Shown here in pieces: positions 27,651-36,623 of a stretch of DNA of 64,000 nucleotides. A program made the translations under genes and the position numbers. The DNA lies in NCBI RefSeq assembly GCF_004293625.1, contig NZ_CP033040.1, positions 682,001 through 746,000 on the forward strand. The letters run 5' to 3'. Origin of the DNA: Thiomicrorhabdus indica. Its GTDB lineage: Bacteria > Pseudomonadota > Gammaproteobacteria > Thiomicrospirales > Thiomicrospiraceae. The notes under the pieces were generated by a model. That model saw only the letters and a program-made list of their open reading frames with translations, was not told the DNA's origin and ran no database searches. The stretch's first letter is position 1. Each line of letters opens with the position of its first letter.

Positions 27651-28515
27651 GGTCTACGTAGGCCTTGGCCATGTCAATGCCAAGACCTTCTTTTGCACCT
27701 TTAAAACCACCAAATGCCGACACTTCAAAACAGACAGGCCCTAGTTCTGTTTCGGCAATATCAACAGTCGTGTAGGTCAAATCAAATTGAGCTTGGGCTC
27801 TGTGCGCCATTTGAATGATTTCATCACTGGGTTCAACTTTAGCGTATTTTCCACCCGAATTAATGGTGGTGTTCCAACTTTCACCATTGCCAACACGGGC
27901 ATAAGTTCCCTGGTATTCGCCATTTAAAAATACGACACCCATATCGTGACCAGGAAGTTTTAGTTTTTGCTGAATATAGAAGAACTGATGGGTGTCGTAG
28001 AATTCTTGTAAAGCTTGACGAATTTTTTTATCGTTTTGATCCGAACTTATCACCTGCATGCCTCGTGCTTTGGTGGAGAAGAGTGGTTTTAAAACCACTT
28101 CGCCAAAGGCTTTCACTGCTGAAATAGCGGCATCCATATCTTCTGTAATCAGAGTTTTAGGCATTGGGATTTTGGCTTTTGCCAAAGATACGGTACAACT
28201 CATGCGGTCAACTAGCCGAATGATTTCAGAGGGTTTGGAATAGATTTTGACACCGCAAGATTCTACAAAACGTAGAATTTCCAAACGGTCGATTACCATG
28301 GGACTGTAAGTTTGAGAAATTTTTTTAATGATAATAGCATCGAGTTTGCAGAGACATTCGTCTTCAAAGGTGACTGCCGGAGTTGATAAATCGGCAACAA
28401 CCTTTTCAATGTCTATGACGCATCGAAAACCGGTTTTCGCCTCGATTTCATCGGCTAATACTTCGGTTGACCATTTTCCAGGTATACCGACAACGCCTAT
28501 TTTTAAACTAGTCAC
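27607..28515 (-). CDS. GAK-system ATP-grasp enzyme
   Basis: 302-residue ATP-grasp protein resembling RimK/glutathione-synthase folds and the family annotated as 'GAK system ATP-grasp enzyme'. The N-terminal region starts KIGVVGIPGKWSTEVLADEIE. VVLKPLFSTKARGMQV (140-155) has the ATP-binding lysine, and TTVDIAETELGPVCFEVSAFGG (249-270) has acidic metal ligands and ends in a variant of the usual E-x-N motif. The expected reaction is ATP-dependent ligation of an acid to an amine; the substrates are unknown. GTG 28515 has AAAGGA 8 bases ahead and overlaps the preceding gene by 8 bases. Confidence 0.87.
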   Translation of the reverse strand: MTSLKIGVVGIPGKWSTEVLADEIEAKTGFRCVIDIEKVVADLSTPAVTFEDECLCKLDAIIIKKISQTYSPMVIDRLEILRFVESCGVKIYSKPSEIIRLVDRMSCTVSLAKAKIPMPKTLITEDMDAAISAVKAFGEVVLKPLFSTKARGMQVISSDQNDKKIRQALQEFYDTHQFFYIQQKLKLPGHDMGVVFLNGEYQGTYARVGNGESWNTTINSGGKYAKVEPSDEIIQMAHRAQAQFDLTYTTVDIAETELGPVCFEVSAFGGFKGAKEGLGIDMAKAYVDHVIQDLQTTKNIVE

Positions 28516-30142
28516 TTAAAAGTTCCTTTGGTAGCTGATAGTGTTTTTGTTGCTCTTCTGTAAGATTAATCAGTTGTTCCAGCAAATATCGCCCTTTAAA
28601 AAGCATCGACTTGGCGTGTTTTTTATCTAGTACAAAGCGTGTTGAGCTTATGAAGGAGCGTGAAAGTCCGAGTGCCATGCGTTTGGCATAGTCATGGTCT
28701 TGATGTTGTTCTGCGTAATGTGCCCCAAAGTCATAGATGGCTTCCATGGAAAGTTGAATGCTTTTACGGATTTTCGGGTCGTAGATTTTCAAACGATAGA
28801 AAGAAACCATTAATACTGATAAATCTTGGGTGAAATCGTGATATTCCGAGCGGTGTAAATCAATAAAGCTGATGTCGTTTTTTTCAATGTCATACAAAAT
28901 GTTGTCGACATTAAAATCGCCATGTATGTAAACGGCATTTGCAGGTTTGATCTTTTTCTCTAGCTGAGCCGCTTTTTTTATGAGTGTTTCAAGCGAAGCT
29001 TGTTGAGCTGATCCAATTCGAAGACCTTTGCCAGAAAGGTTAAATTCAGGATGTACCGCATAAACGCTTTTCAAGCGTTTTTGAAGCTGCGGCATAAAAC
29101 TGGTGGGAATTCCTTGAGTCTGTTCTGTTGTTTGCCAAATATCAGTTAAGGTCTCAAATAGTCGATTAAGACCATTTTTGAGGGTTTTTCGGTCTTCGAG
29201 CAGCAGTTTTTCAAATGTTTTTCCTGTTAAATATTCGAATAATAGCGCCGCTTTATCGCCTTGTTTTTGGTATGAATACACCTCGGGTGCAATGCCAGGA
29301 AATTTCTCATGCCAGCTTTCAATACCGATTTTTTCTTCTAGAAGCTTGTCCTTTTGACCCTCTTTGAAAATTGCCAAGATTTCTTCTTGAGCTTCGCTGG
29401 CTGAAGTGACTCCAGAAATTGTACAGCCGGATTTGGTCTCGCCCATGGAGTGAATGGTAATGGCGGGGTCTTCGAGGTCATAATCGATTTTTGACAGGCT
29501 TTCGCTCAGAGTGTGGTAACGATCAATTTGGATAAATTGACCGAGTTTGCCCGATAAAATGCCTTCGCCGACTTTCAGGAGTGTTTCGGCCATGGCCTCA
29601 ATATCTTTTACAATAAAACTACTCTGCATTAGGGCTTGGCTATTTTGTCCTGTTTTTAAGCGATCTTGATAACGTTTAATTTGTTGATCGCAAAGTTTTT
29701 CAATGCGGCTTTGGAATTTGCATAAATCAATCGATAAAGATAATTCATCACTTTCAATGGCTGGTTCAATCAAGGATAAACCATTATTTAGCAGCTCCAA
29801 TGCTGTCAAGATTCGTTTTTTTTGAATGAGTTTAATTGAACGACATTTTTTTAAGCCATAGCTCAATCCTTCCAATTGGCTGGAAAGGTTCTTCAAACTG
29901 TAGGAAATGTGTTCATAGCCTTGAATTTGCGGCTGAAAGCTTGGCTCTAACTCTCGACCAGCACTAAAACAGCGGTTGAGTATATTGACGTGAGCATTCT
30001 CAATATAGTCAATTCTCTGTTGGCTTTTTTCAAATAATGAAAGGTCTGATTCTTGGATGCCGTCCGTAATCGCCTGCAACTGTTTTTGCAGATCGATGAG
30101 TAAGAAGCGCAAGCTTTCATAGATGGCAGAAATTTGGTGCAT
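28508..30142 (-). CDS. Phosphotransferase (APH-like) with helical N-terminus
   Basis: 544 residues in two parts. About 1-205 is helical, PhoU-like in appearance, with a regular pattern of Leu, Lys and Glu. About 240-544 is an aminoglycoside-phosphotransferase/choline-kinase-like fold: AALLFEYLTGKTFEKLL (298-314), the Brenner motif HGDFNVDN (407-414) with catalytic Asp, and FIDLHR (426-431) in place of the usual IDFE/IDWE metal motif. It lies between the amphi-Trp and ATP-grasp genes and overlaps the latter. Sugar or small-molecule phosphorylation is likely; true antibiotic resistance is not implied. Confidence 0.82.
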   Translation of the reverse strand: MHQISAIYESLRFLLIDLQKQLQAITDGIQESDLSLFEKSQQRIDYIENAHVNILNRCFSAGRELEPSFQPQIQGYEHISYSLKNLSSQLEGLSYGLKKCRSIKLIQKKRILTALELLNNGLSLIEPAIESDELSLSIDLCKFQSRIEKLCDQQIKRYQDRLKTGQNSQALMQSSFIVKDIEAMAETLLKVGEGILSGKLGQFIQIDRYHTLSESLSKIDYDLEDPAITIHSMGETKSGCTISGVTSASEAQEEILAIFKEGQKDKLLEEKIGIESWHEKFPGIAPEVYSYQKQGDKAALLFEYLTGKTFEKLLLEDRKTLKNGLNRLFETLTDIWQTTEQTQGIPTSFMPQLQKRLKSVYAVHPEFNLSGKGLRIGSAQQASLETLIKKAAQLEKKIKPANAVYIHGDFNVDNILYDIEKNDISFIDLHRSEYHDFTQDLSVLMVSFYRLKIYDPKIRKSIQLSMEAIYDFGAHYAEQHQDHDYAKRMALGLSRSFISSTRFVLDKKHAKSMLFKGRYLLEQLINLTEEQQKHYQLPKELLSD

Positions 30143-30199
30143 GAATGTGACCTGTGAATGAAAGAGTAACGATCAAATAAAACGTTGCAAATTTTGACG

Positions 30200-30511
30200 T
30201 TATTTTTTGGTTTTTTTCTTGGAAGTATTTTTGGCTTTCTTCGCTTTAATAAACAGAGGTGCATTATCAGCGTCCTCGTCATTTTTTTGTTTCCATTCAA
30301 GCTTTAAACGAAGTGATTGCTCATTTTTGCCTTTTTTGGCACGAATACTCATTAACGTTAGGTTTTGAGGGTTTAAAATTTGCGTGTCTTCTTCATCAGA
30401 GATTAAAATTTCACCCTTTACAATACCTTCGGATAAAGCGTTCAAATAATTCACAACGGATTCTTTATCCTGCAAGGATTCGTGCTCAAAATATTCTGTT
30501 TTCTTGGCCAT
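30200..30511 (-). CDS. amphi-Trp domain protein (GAK system)
   Basis: 103-residue protein. The first 70 residues (TEYFEHESLQDKESVVNYLNALSEGI..., ending RLKLEWK) match the small amphi-Trp domain that I know as a marker of the GAK gene set, named for an amphipathic region ending near a conserved Trp (Trp73 here). The C-terminal 25 residues are strongly basic (KAKKAKNTSKKKTKK), suggesting contact with nucleic acid or an acidic polymer. ATG 30511 follows GGGAGAG. 21 bases separate it from the metallophosphoesterase upstream. Confidence 0.82.
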   Translation of the reverse strand: MAKKTEYFEHESLQDKESVVNYLNALSEGIVKGEILISDEEDTQILNPQNLTLMSIRAKKGKNEQSLRLKLEWKQKNDEDADNAPLFIKAKKAKNTSKKKTKK

Positions 30512-30532
30512 ATTACTCTCCCAGAACCCTAT

Positions 30533-31774
30533 TCAGGCAGACTGAACACTCGGGCGAAATTGCTTAGGGGCCGGCAAGTCGTTACAAAGGGCGTTTACCG
30601 AGCCATCAAGAGAAAATATAGTAACAGATTCGCCAAAAGTGTTAAGTCCTCTTTTTGCTCGACAGTTTTGGTTGAGTTCGGTGTCACATTCGAAGTTCAA
30701 AATGCCTTCTCGAAGATACAGTTTTTGGCCATCAGTATGACTTCGATGTCCATTTACAATGGCATAAATCCCTTGTTCTTTGAGTGCTTTGGCACCTTTG
30801 CGAGTAAAGGCAAAATTTTTGTCACGGTATTTAGTGCGGACAACGTTGCCATAAGAGCTATAGTAAATTTCAAAAATCTTACCTGCCATTAAGGTTTGCT
30901 GAAAAACATTATTTAATTCATCGCATGGATCACGTAATTCGCTGAATAATTCTGCGATTTCATCATCCAATCCTGCATGACAGAAAAGATAGTTTCCGCT
31001 TCGATGGAGTAGTTTCAGTTCTTGAAAAAACCAAGCAAATTCACCGGCCGGTTCAATAAACAGTTGTTGTGCGAATTTAATTGCTTGATATAGGTGTTTA
31101 GGCTCCATATCAAGCTCGAAGCAGGCATCAAAAATATCACGTTGTTTTTTGCGAATCTGTTTGAATTCTTTTGCTAATTGTTTCTCATTCAAAGTGTTTT
31201 TTGAGAACTCTGCAAATGAATCAAACCACTGTTGTGGTGGCGTTAGTTTTTCAATCGCTTGAGCATTTGTAACAGGGCAGGGGTGTAGGTTCAGTTGGTA
31301 ATAATCAAAGACTTCTTTAAAGAAAGCGACGGTTTTGCGACCCATGCGCACAATAAAATGCACTTGGCGCATATCATCTGTATGTTCCAGTGCAATCATC
31401 CCTGCTAATACTCGGATATCATGATTCCCTGCTAATAGCACCAAATCGATTCCTGTTTCACGCAATTTGGCTAACAATTGGAATAGTTTAAGATTGCTTG
31501 GGCCTTTGTCAAAGCAGTCACCACCAATAATAATTTGCGATTTCTTAGCGTTTTCGGTGAGTGTAATGTTCTGCAAATCACTTTGCGCATGGATTAACTG
31601 GCTCAATTTCAGGGAGCGTAAAAACGCGTTTGCATCAGCATGTAAGTCGCAAAAAAAATAGGCTTTTTTATTGGGCTTGATTAGATGTTCAAGTTCAAAA
31701 TCTTGAGTCGATTCAGGAATCCAGTTTTGGAAATTTTCAATGTTTGCATCGTTTTGTAATGTGTGAGTTGTCAT
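30533..31774 (-). CDS. Calcineurin-like metallophosphoesterase
   Basis: 413 residues with a complete PPP/metallophosphoesterase motif set: FCDLHAD (41-47, in place of GDxHG), GGDCFDKGPS (84-93), AGNHDIR (115-121), CHAGLDDE (265-272) and NGHRSHTDG (341-349). The insert between 130 and 260 is long, and the fold most resembles Ser/Thr phosphatases of the PPP type. ATG 31774 follows AAGGAG, a strong site. It is within the GAK-like cluster, 10 bases from the histidine phosphatase, so it may remove a phosphate added by one of the cluster kinases. Palindrome copy at 31043 encodes PAG. Confidence 0.88.
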   Translation of the reverse strand: MTTHTLQNDANIENFQNWIPESTQDFELEHLIKPNKKAYFFCDLHADANAFLRSLKLSQLIHAQSDLQNITLTENAKKSQIIIGGDCFDKGPSNLKLFQLLAKLRETGIDLVLLAGNHDIRVLAGMIALEHTDDMRQVHFIVRMGRKTVAFFKEVFDYYQLNLHPCPVTNAQAIEKLTPPQQWFDSFAEFSKNTLNEKQLAKEFKQIRKKQRDIFDACFELDMEPKHLYQAIKFAQQLFIEPAGEFAWFFQELKLLHRSGNYLFCHAGLDDEIAELFSELRDPCDELNNVFQQTLMAGKIFEIYYSSYGNVVRTKYRDKNFAFTRKGAKALKEQGIYAIVNGHRSHTDGQKLYLREGILNFECDTELNQNCRAKRGLNTFGESVTIFSLDGSVNALCNDLPAPKQFRPSVQSA

Positions 31775-31784
31775 GAAAAACTCC

Positions 31785-32540
31785 TTAATCTAACCATTGC
31801 ATGATTTCTGAGGTCAGCTGTGTTTCACTGATACTGCGGTGGACGGTGAAGTCTGCCGTTTCGGGGGTGAAATGAGGGCGGATTTTCCAATTGCCGGCCA
31901 TATGCAGAAACTTCTGTTGCGCTGCATCCCATTTAAAAAACATCGGTGAGGCATAATGCATTGAGTATTGCTTGATTTGCTCAAATTCTAAAATGCCCAT
32001 TAAATGTGCTGCATGGCGAAAACTTGCGCCATGACCGATAAAAATTTGAAGTTGGCTGTGGTTAGCGGGCTTGCTGAGCTGCTGTTGGATGAAGTTAGCA
32101 ACTCTTTCTCCTGCGTCCATGAGCGACTCAGCACCATCAAAAGGCAGTCGATAATATGAGTCGGATTTCCAAGTAAAACCTGGGTGTTCAAATCGTGGGT
32201 CCGAATGTAGGATTTCATCGATTTCTTTCACACTTAGGTTTGCCAATGCTCCAACTGAGCGTTCGTTAAGTGCTGAGTCCGATTCAATATTTGGGGGTGT
32301 CGAGAAGTTTTCGGCTAAGACTCGAGCGGTTTCCCATGCGCGTAGTAGATTTGAGCAGAAGATTTTTTCAGGTAAATTGAGTGCATGATTGTTTGCAAAT
32401 TCAATAATCTTTTGAGCTGCTAACTGACTTTGTTCAATGCCATGAATATCTAATGCATAAGGTTGCCATGCACTAGGTACATTCGGTTTTTGATGGTAAC
32501 TGCCGTGACGCAGAAAGGCGAAAATGTAATCTTGGTTCAT
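31785..32540 (-). CDS. Histidine phosphatase family protein
   Basis: 251-residue phosphoglycerate-mutase-like phosphatase. FAFLRHGSYHQ (8-18) has the RHG with the phospho-accepting His12. CSNLLRAWETARVLAE (about 62-77) supplies the second Arg, NERSVG (about 90-95) the Glu and FIGHGASFRHAAHLMG (about 177-192) the second His. First gene of the GAK-like cluster and likely closest to its promoter, in the gap of 160 bases downstream of nrdB. Confidence 0.88.
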   Translation of the reverse strand: MNQDYIFAFLRHGSYHQKPNVPSAWQPYALDIHGIEQSQLAAQKIIEFANNHALNLPEKIFCSNLLRAWETARVLAENFSTPPNIESDSALNERSVGALANLSVKEIDEILHSDPRFEHPGFTWKSDSYYRLPFDGAESLMDAGERVANFIQQQLSKPANHSQLQIFIGHGASFRHAAHLMGILEFEQIKQYSMHYASPMFFKWDAAQQKFLHMAGNWKIRPHFTPETADFTVHRSISETQLTSEIMQWLD

Positions 32541-32558
32541 TTGTCCATTTTAAAAACT

Positions 32559-32568
32559 ACCGGCCGGT
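32559..32568. repeat. ACCGGCCGGT palindrome, intergenic copy
   Basis: Perfect copy flanked CTACCGGCCGGTAG (14-bp palindrome), about 20 bases upstream of the histidine phosphatase start, in the probable promoter region of the GAK-like cluster. Confidence 0.9.
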
Positions 32569-32700
32569 AGGAAATGAACGTTTTTTAATGCTTTAATGAC
32601 AGTAATATGAAAATGGATCGAGTGGTAGCTTAGCCCGATCTTAGGCTAAGCAAGTAAAACGTGTTTGCTAGGACTTGGTCTTTAAGCCTAATGGATTTGA

Positions 32701-33834
32701 TTATAAATCAAAGTCGCTAAAGTCTGAGCTATCGACTTTGGAGTCGACTTGACCAACCAAATAAGATGAGATTTCTGATTCTTGTGGTGCGACTTGAACA
32801 TTATCTGAAACCAACCAGTTATTCATCCAAGGCAATGGATTACTTCTATTTTCGAAAATAGGGTCAAGGCGAACCGCTTTCATGCGTACATTGGTGATGT
32901 ACTCAACATAGTCTTTCAAAATTGAAGCATTTAGGCCAATCATTGAACCGTCTTTAAACAGATAATCTGCCCACTGCTTTTCTTGTTCCGCTGCTTGGCG
33001 GAAAATTTCAATGGTCGCTTCTTTTTGTTCTTTGACAATAATCGCCATTTCTGGATCATCTTTGCCGTCCGCCATAAGATTCATCATGTTTTGTGTGCCT
33101 GACAGGTGAAGCGCTTCATCGCGAGCAATCAATTTAATGACTTTTGCGTTACCTTCCATCAGAGAGCGTTCGGCAAAACTAAATGAGCAAGCAAATGAGA
33201 CATAGAATCGAATGGCTTCTAATACATTGACCGAAACCAGTGTGAGATAGAGCTGAGTTTTGATTTGTTTACGGAACGCATCATTTTTTTGCAAATCAAT
33301 TGCTTCAGCATACATTTTATTGGTCAATGCAATCAATTCGTCATAGTGCGAGGTTACCGCCAATGCGCGTTTGGTAATTTCTTCGTTATCGACGATATCA
33401 TCAAATACTTCAGAAGGGTTGGTGAAGATATTGCGGATAATATGTGTGTATGAACGCGAGTGAATTGTCTCGGAAAATGCCCAAGTCTCAATCCAGGTTT
33501 CAAGCTCTGGCAGAGAAACTAACGGCAATAGAGCGACGTTAGGAGAACGGCCTTGAACCGAATCCAAGAGGGTTTGGTATTTTAGGTTTGAGACAAACAC
33601 GTGTTGTTCGTTGTCAGGAAGTTGTTGGTATTGGGCACGATCGGTTGAAATATCAACTTCTTCAGGGCGCCAAAAAAATGAAAGCTGTTTCTCGATTAAT
33701 TTTTCAAAGAATGGAAATTTCTGCTGATCATAGCGAGCAACATTGACGTTTTGACCAAAAAACATTGGTTCTTTCATTGCATCGTTATGCCCTTGGCAAA
33801 AAGTTGAGTAGGTATTTTTTTCTTGGCAACTCAT
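32701..33834 (-). CDS. nrdB: Class Ia ribonucleotide reductase, beta subunit
   Basis: Small subunit carrying the di-iron tyrosyl radical that starts ribonucleotide reduction by Nrd[31 protein letters not shown] and [11 protein letters not shown] closely match E. coli NrdB, and the iron ligand segments ([35 protein letters not shown]) are intact. The C-terminus ending [10 protein letters not shown] is the NrdA-binding tail. The frame extends to 33885, but ATG 33834 has AAGGA upstream and aligns with the E. coli start; 377 residues. nrdA is 27 kb away on the same strand. No NrdR boxes are seen in front of this gene. Confidence 0.97.
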   Translation of the reverse strand: MSCQEKNTYSTFCQGHNDAMKEPMFFGQNVNVARYDQQKFPFFEKLIEKQLSFFWRPEEVDISTDRAQYQQLPDNEQHVFVSNLKYQTLLDSVQGRSPNVALLPLVSLPELETWIETWAFSETIHSRSYTHIIRNIFTNPSEVFDDIVDNEEITKRALAVTSHYDELIALTNKMYAEAIDLQKNDAFRKQIKTQLYLTLVSVNVLEAIRFYVSFACSFSFAERSLMEGNAKVIKLIARDEALHLSGTQNMMNLMADGKDDPEMAIIVKEQKEATIEIFRQAAEQEKQWADYLFKDGSMIGLNASILKDYVEYITNVRMKAVRLDPIFENRSNPLPWMNNWLVSDNVQVAPQESEISSYLVGQVDSKVDSSDFSDFDL

Positions 33835-33947
33835 ATCCGTTTTCCTTGAATCTGTTCCATCGAAATGACCCGCTATTTTACTCACAAATGAGAGGCATTG
33901 TCATTTAAATTCATCTTGTCAGTTCGGAGTCATTTTTTACTCAGGAT

Positions 33948-35699
33948 TTACCGGCCGGTATTTTCTGTTCTGGCATTTGTCTGAGTCGTGTCATGAGAGT
34001 CAAGGTTTTCTTGTTCTTGCGCGGTGATTTCTGCCTCATCAAGATTGGAAAAAAGTTTGAAATTATCCTCAAAGTTATCAAGACCGTATCTTGCTAACGT
34101 TTTGAGGGGTTGGAATTGCAGTTCACTTAAATAGATAGCCTTGTTATGTTGATTCGCTAAACTTGCGAAGCGACGCAGAGCTGCGAGCCCTCCGGAGTCG
34201 AGAATAGTAACGGAGTCCATTTGCAAAATAATCCCTTTTTTGTCGGTTAGATCACCAGCTAGCTCGTCGAAAATCCGTTCCGCAGCGGCAAAGAATAAAG
34301 GTCCTTGAATGCGATACATTCCCCAATCTTCAGGCAGCAACTCGCTGTGATAACGTTTGCTGAGATGGATGTCTTGTACTTTGGTCATTTCAGCGATTTC
34401 TTTGACGAATAAAATTGAGGCTAATACCATTCCGGCAATTACAGCAGTCACCACATCAAACAGTAAAATCATCGCGAAACAGCTTAGATAAACCCAGGTG
34501 TCGCTGTCGATGTTTTTCATTAATCCTAGCGCTCGGGAGAAGTTGCTCATTTTCCATGCAACTAATATCAAAAGTGCCGACATAGCTGGCATAGGTAAAT
34601 GCACCAGTAAATCCGCTAAGAAGAAAATGGCAAATAGGACAACCACCGAGTGAAACATGGAGGCAATAGGTGAAACTGCGCCGGCCTTGAGGTTGGTGAT
34701 AGAGCGAGCGATTCCTCCTGTAGAACCGAAACCTCCAAACAGAGAGGAAAATATATTGCCTAATCCTTGCCCGAAAAGCTCACTGTTCGGTGAGTGACGA
34801 TTACCAGATTCGTTGTCAAGTACAACTGCGCTAAAGAGAGATTCCATTGCACCCAGTAGAGCTAATACAAAGGCCATAGGTAAGAGTATTTTGAGCATTT
34901 CCCAAAGTTCTGGGTAGCTCATGATTAATAGGTTTTCTGTAAGCCAGTCGCCTTTAAAGTTTGGTAAAACATGTGGAATTTCACCAAACAAATCGCCAAC
35001 TGTCAGAATTTGCGCCCCTTGCTGATTCCAGTAATAGGTAAGGATACTGGCTAAGATTAATCCTGGAAGGTGTCCAGGGAAACGCCATTTCATCTGTGCC
35101 CAAACAATCATGAAGATGGCGGTTCCAAAACCGATCGTAGCGGTTTGCCAGTGAGCATCCGTAAGGTTTTGTGCCATTATTAAAAGTCGTTCCCAAAAAT
35201 TACTGGGGAGTTGGTCAAGTGGAAGGCCAAAAAAGTCTTTCATCTGTAACAGAATAATTAATGTGGCAATGCCGGTGGTAAAACCCAAGGTAATGGGTTG
35301 CGGTATGTATTCAATCCAGCGTCCAAAACGGAAATAGGCAATGAGCAATAATAATAGGCCTCCGATGAATGAGACAAAGACCACGCCAAACAGACCGTAA
35401 GCCTCGGCAGCAGGAATCAGTAAAATGACAAAAGAGGATGTCGGCCCAGCAACACTGTAGCGAGAACCGCCAAACAGGGCGGTAAAAAAACCTGCAACAA
35501 TTGCGGTGTATAGTCCGTAAATTGGAGAAATACCAATACCCGTGGCTAAGGCCATAGAAATCGGAATCGCCATAATCCCGACTGTAAAGCCGGCTATTAA
35601 GTCTTTGCTTAACGCTTGTCGGTCATACCCCTCTTTTTGCAAATAGTCGCGAAGAGCATAGCCGATTTTTAAATTTGTCGATTGAGTGGACTGTGGCAT
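33948..35699 (-). CDS. SulP family anion transporter with STAS domain
   Basis: 583 residues: a SLC26/SulP membrane domain (about 25-435, ten or more helices) with DLIAGFTVGIMAIPISMALATGIGISPIYGLYTAIV near the start and GGFGSTGGIARSITNLKAGA (about 318-337), the family's half-helix motif. A cytoplasmic STAS domain follows (about 455-560) with IILQMDSVTILDSGGLAALRRF, including the DSGG block. Transports sulfate, bicarbonate or another anion; in an autotroph bicarbonate is a real alternative and sequence alone does not decide. 113 bases upstream of nrdB. A palindrome copy overlaps its last codons (33950, TGR then stop). Confidence 0.92.
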   Translation of the reverse strand: MPQSTQSTNLKIGYALRDYLQKEGYDRQALSKDLIAGFTVGIMAIPISMALATGIGISPIYGLYTAIVAGFFTALFGGSRYSVAGPTSSFVILLIPAAEAYGLFGVVFVSFIGGLLLLLIAYFRFGRWIEYIPQPITLGFTTGIATLIILLQMKDFFGLPLDQLPSNFWERLLIMAQNLTDAHWQTATIGFGTAIFMIVWAQMKWRFPGHLPGLILASILTYYWNQQGAQILTVGDLFGEIPHVLPNFKGDWLTENLLIMSYPELWEMLKILLPMAFVLALLGAMESLFSAVVLDNESGNRHSPNSELFGQGLGNIFSSLFGGFGSTGGIARSITNLKAGAVSPIASMFHSVVVLFAIFFLADLLVHLPMPAMSALLILVAWKMSNFSRALGLMKNIDSDTWVYLSCFAMILLFDVVTAVIAGMVLASILFVKEIAEMTKVQDIHLSKRYHSELLPEDWGMYRIQGPLFFAAAERIFDELAGDLTDKKGIILQMDSVTILDSGGLAALRRFASLANQHNKAIYLSELQFQPLKTLARYGLDNFEDNFKLFSNLDEAEITAQEQENLDSHDTTQTNARTENTGR

Positions 35700-35798
35700 A
35701 ACATTACATTTAGGTGGCGGCGTTTATAAATTTTGAAAAATAAGTTTTGGGAAGAATTGTTTTTAAGTAATGCTTGAAATTATGCCAGAGTTAACGGG

Positions 35799-36518
35799 TT
35801 ATTTGCTTGCCTTAAAACAATTACCGGCCGGTAACCATTGATGAATTTGCTGTTGAGTTTCTGGAAGTACAAAATATTCTCCAAAGCAAGGGGGACAGTT
35901 GACGGAAATTTCTTGATGGTTCCAATCAAATTCCAATGCAAAAGCGTGTAGATAGCCACGATCAAACTCACTAGCCTGTTTGGCTTCTTGATAGCGCTTA
36001 TCCCCTAGAATAGGTGAGCCTAAACTTTTCAATGCTACTCGCAATTGATGGGTTCTTCCAGTGTGCGGTTTAAGAAGAAATAACCGTAGTTTTGGGCGAA
36101 TTGAGGTAGAAATAAATTGTGTCACTGCAGGGTTATGCTTGGTTGGCAATAATTTATAGTTTCCACGACGCGCAGCCTCCATGTCTCCTTTTATCCATCC
36201 CTGTTTTTTTTTCGGTTTTTGGTTGGCAAGTGCTAAATAATATTTCTGGATTTGGTGGTTTTGAAATAGTTCACTGAATTTCGCAGCCGCTTCAGAACTT
36301 TTTGCAAAAATTAACAAACCAGAGGTCATTTTGTCGAGTCGATGCACCGACCATAGTTTTTCAATATTGAGAGCTTTTGCTGCCCAATCAGCGACGCCTA
36401 AAATATAACCGTTTTGGGTTTGCTTGCCATGAAAATTCATACCGGCCGGTTTATTGATAATTACAAAATCCGGATGATCATAAACTAAGTTGTTTGGTTC
36501 AAAATGAGGGAGTTGCAT
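35799..36518 (-). CDS. RluA-family RNA pseudouridine synthase (TruC-like)
   Basis: About 239 residues, no S4 domain, of the RluA family. FVIINKPAGMNFHG (about 18-31) is followed by the catalytic block SVHRLDKMTSGLLIFAKS (about 59-76, Asp of HRLD) and LRLFLLKPHTGRTHQLRVALKSLGSPILGDKRY (about 146-178). TruC (tRNA U65) is the nearest type by size; the target RNA is not certain. ATG 36518 is preferred over ATG 36524 because GGAG lies 7 bases before it and only 1 before the other. Two palindrome copies (35823, 36441) encode PAG. Confidence 0.9.
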   Translation of the reverse strand: MQLPHFEPNNLVYDHPDFVIINKPAGMNFHGKQTQNGYILGVADWAAKALNIEKLWSVHRLDKMTSGLLIFAKSSEAAAKFSELFQNHQIQKYYLALANQKPKKKQGWIKGDMEAARRGNYKLLPTKHNPAVTQFISTSIRPKLRLFLLKPHTGRTHQLRVALKSLGSPILGDKRYQEAKQASEFDRGYLHAFALEFDWNHQEISVNCPPCFGEYFVLPETQQQIHQWLPAGNCFKASK

Positions 36519-36537
36519 TGTCATGCTCCAAAAGAAG

Positions 36538-36572
36538 AAAAAGCGACTTGGAAAAGCCCAAGTCGCTTTTTT
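36538..36572. terminator. Bidirectional terminator after ask
   Basis: AAAAAGCGACTTGG with CCAAGTCGCTTTTTT: an 11-bp GC-bearing stem and a 6-base loop, with A/T runs on both sides. It ends the ectoine operon on the minus strand, about 50 bases after the ask stop. Confidence 0.93.
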
Positions 36573-36623
36573 AAGCGTCGATAAAAATCATTTTATCTTA
36601 GGGTCTGTTAAAGGTAACTGAGC

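Noticed and set aside
28508-30142. APH-like gene as an antibiotic resistance gene
   Set aside because: Placed within a GAK-like cluster, with a long extra N-terminal domain and altered metal motif; no mobile context.
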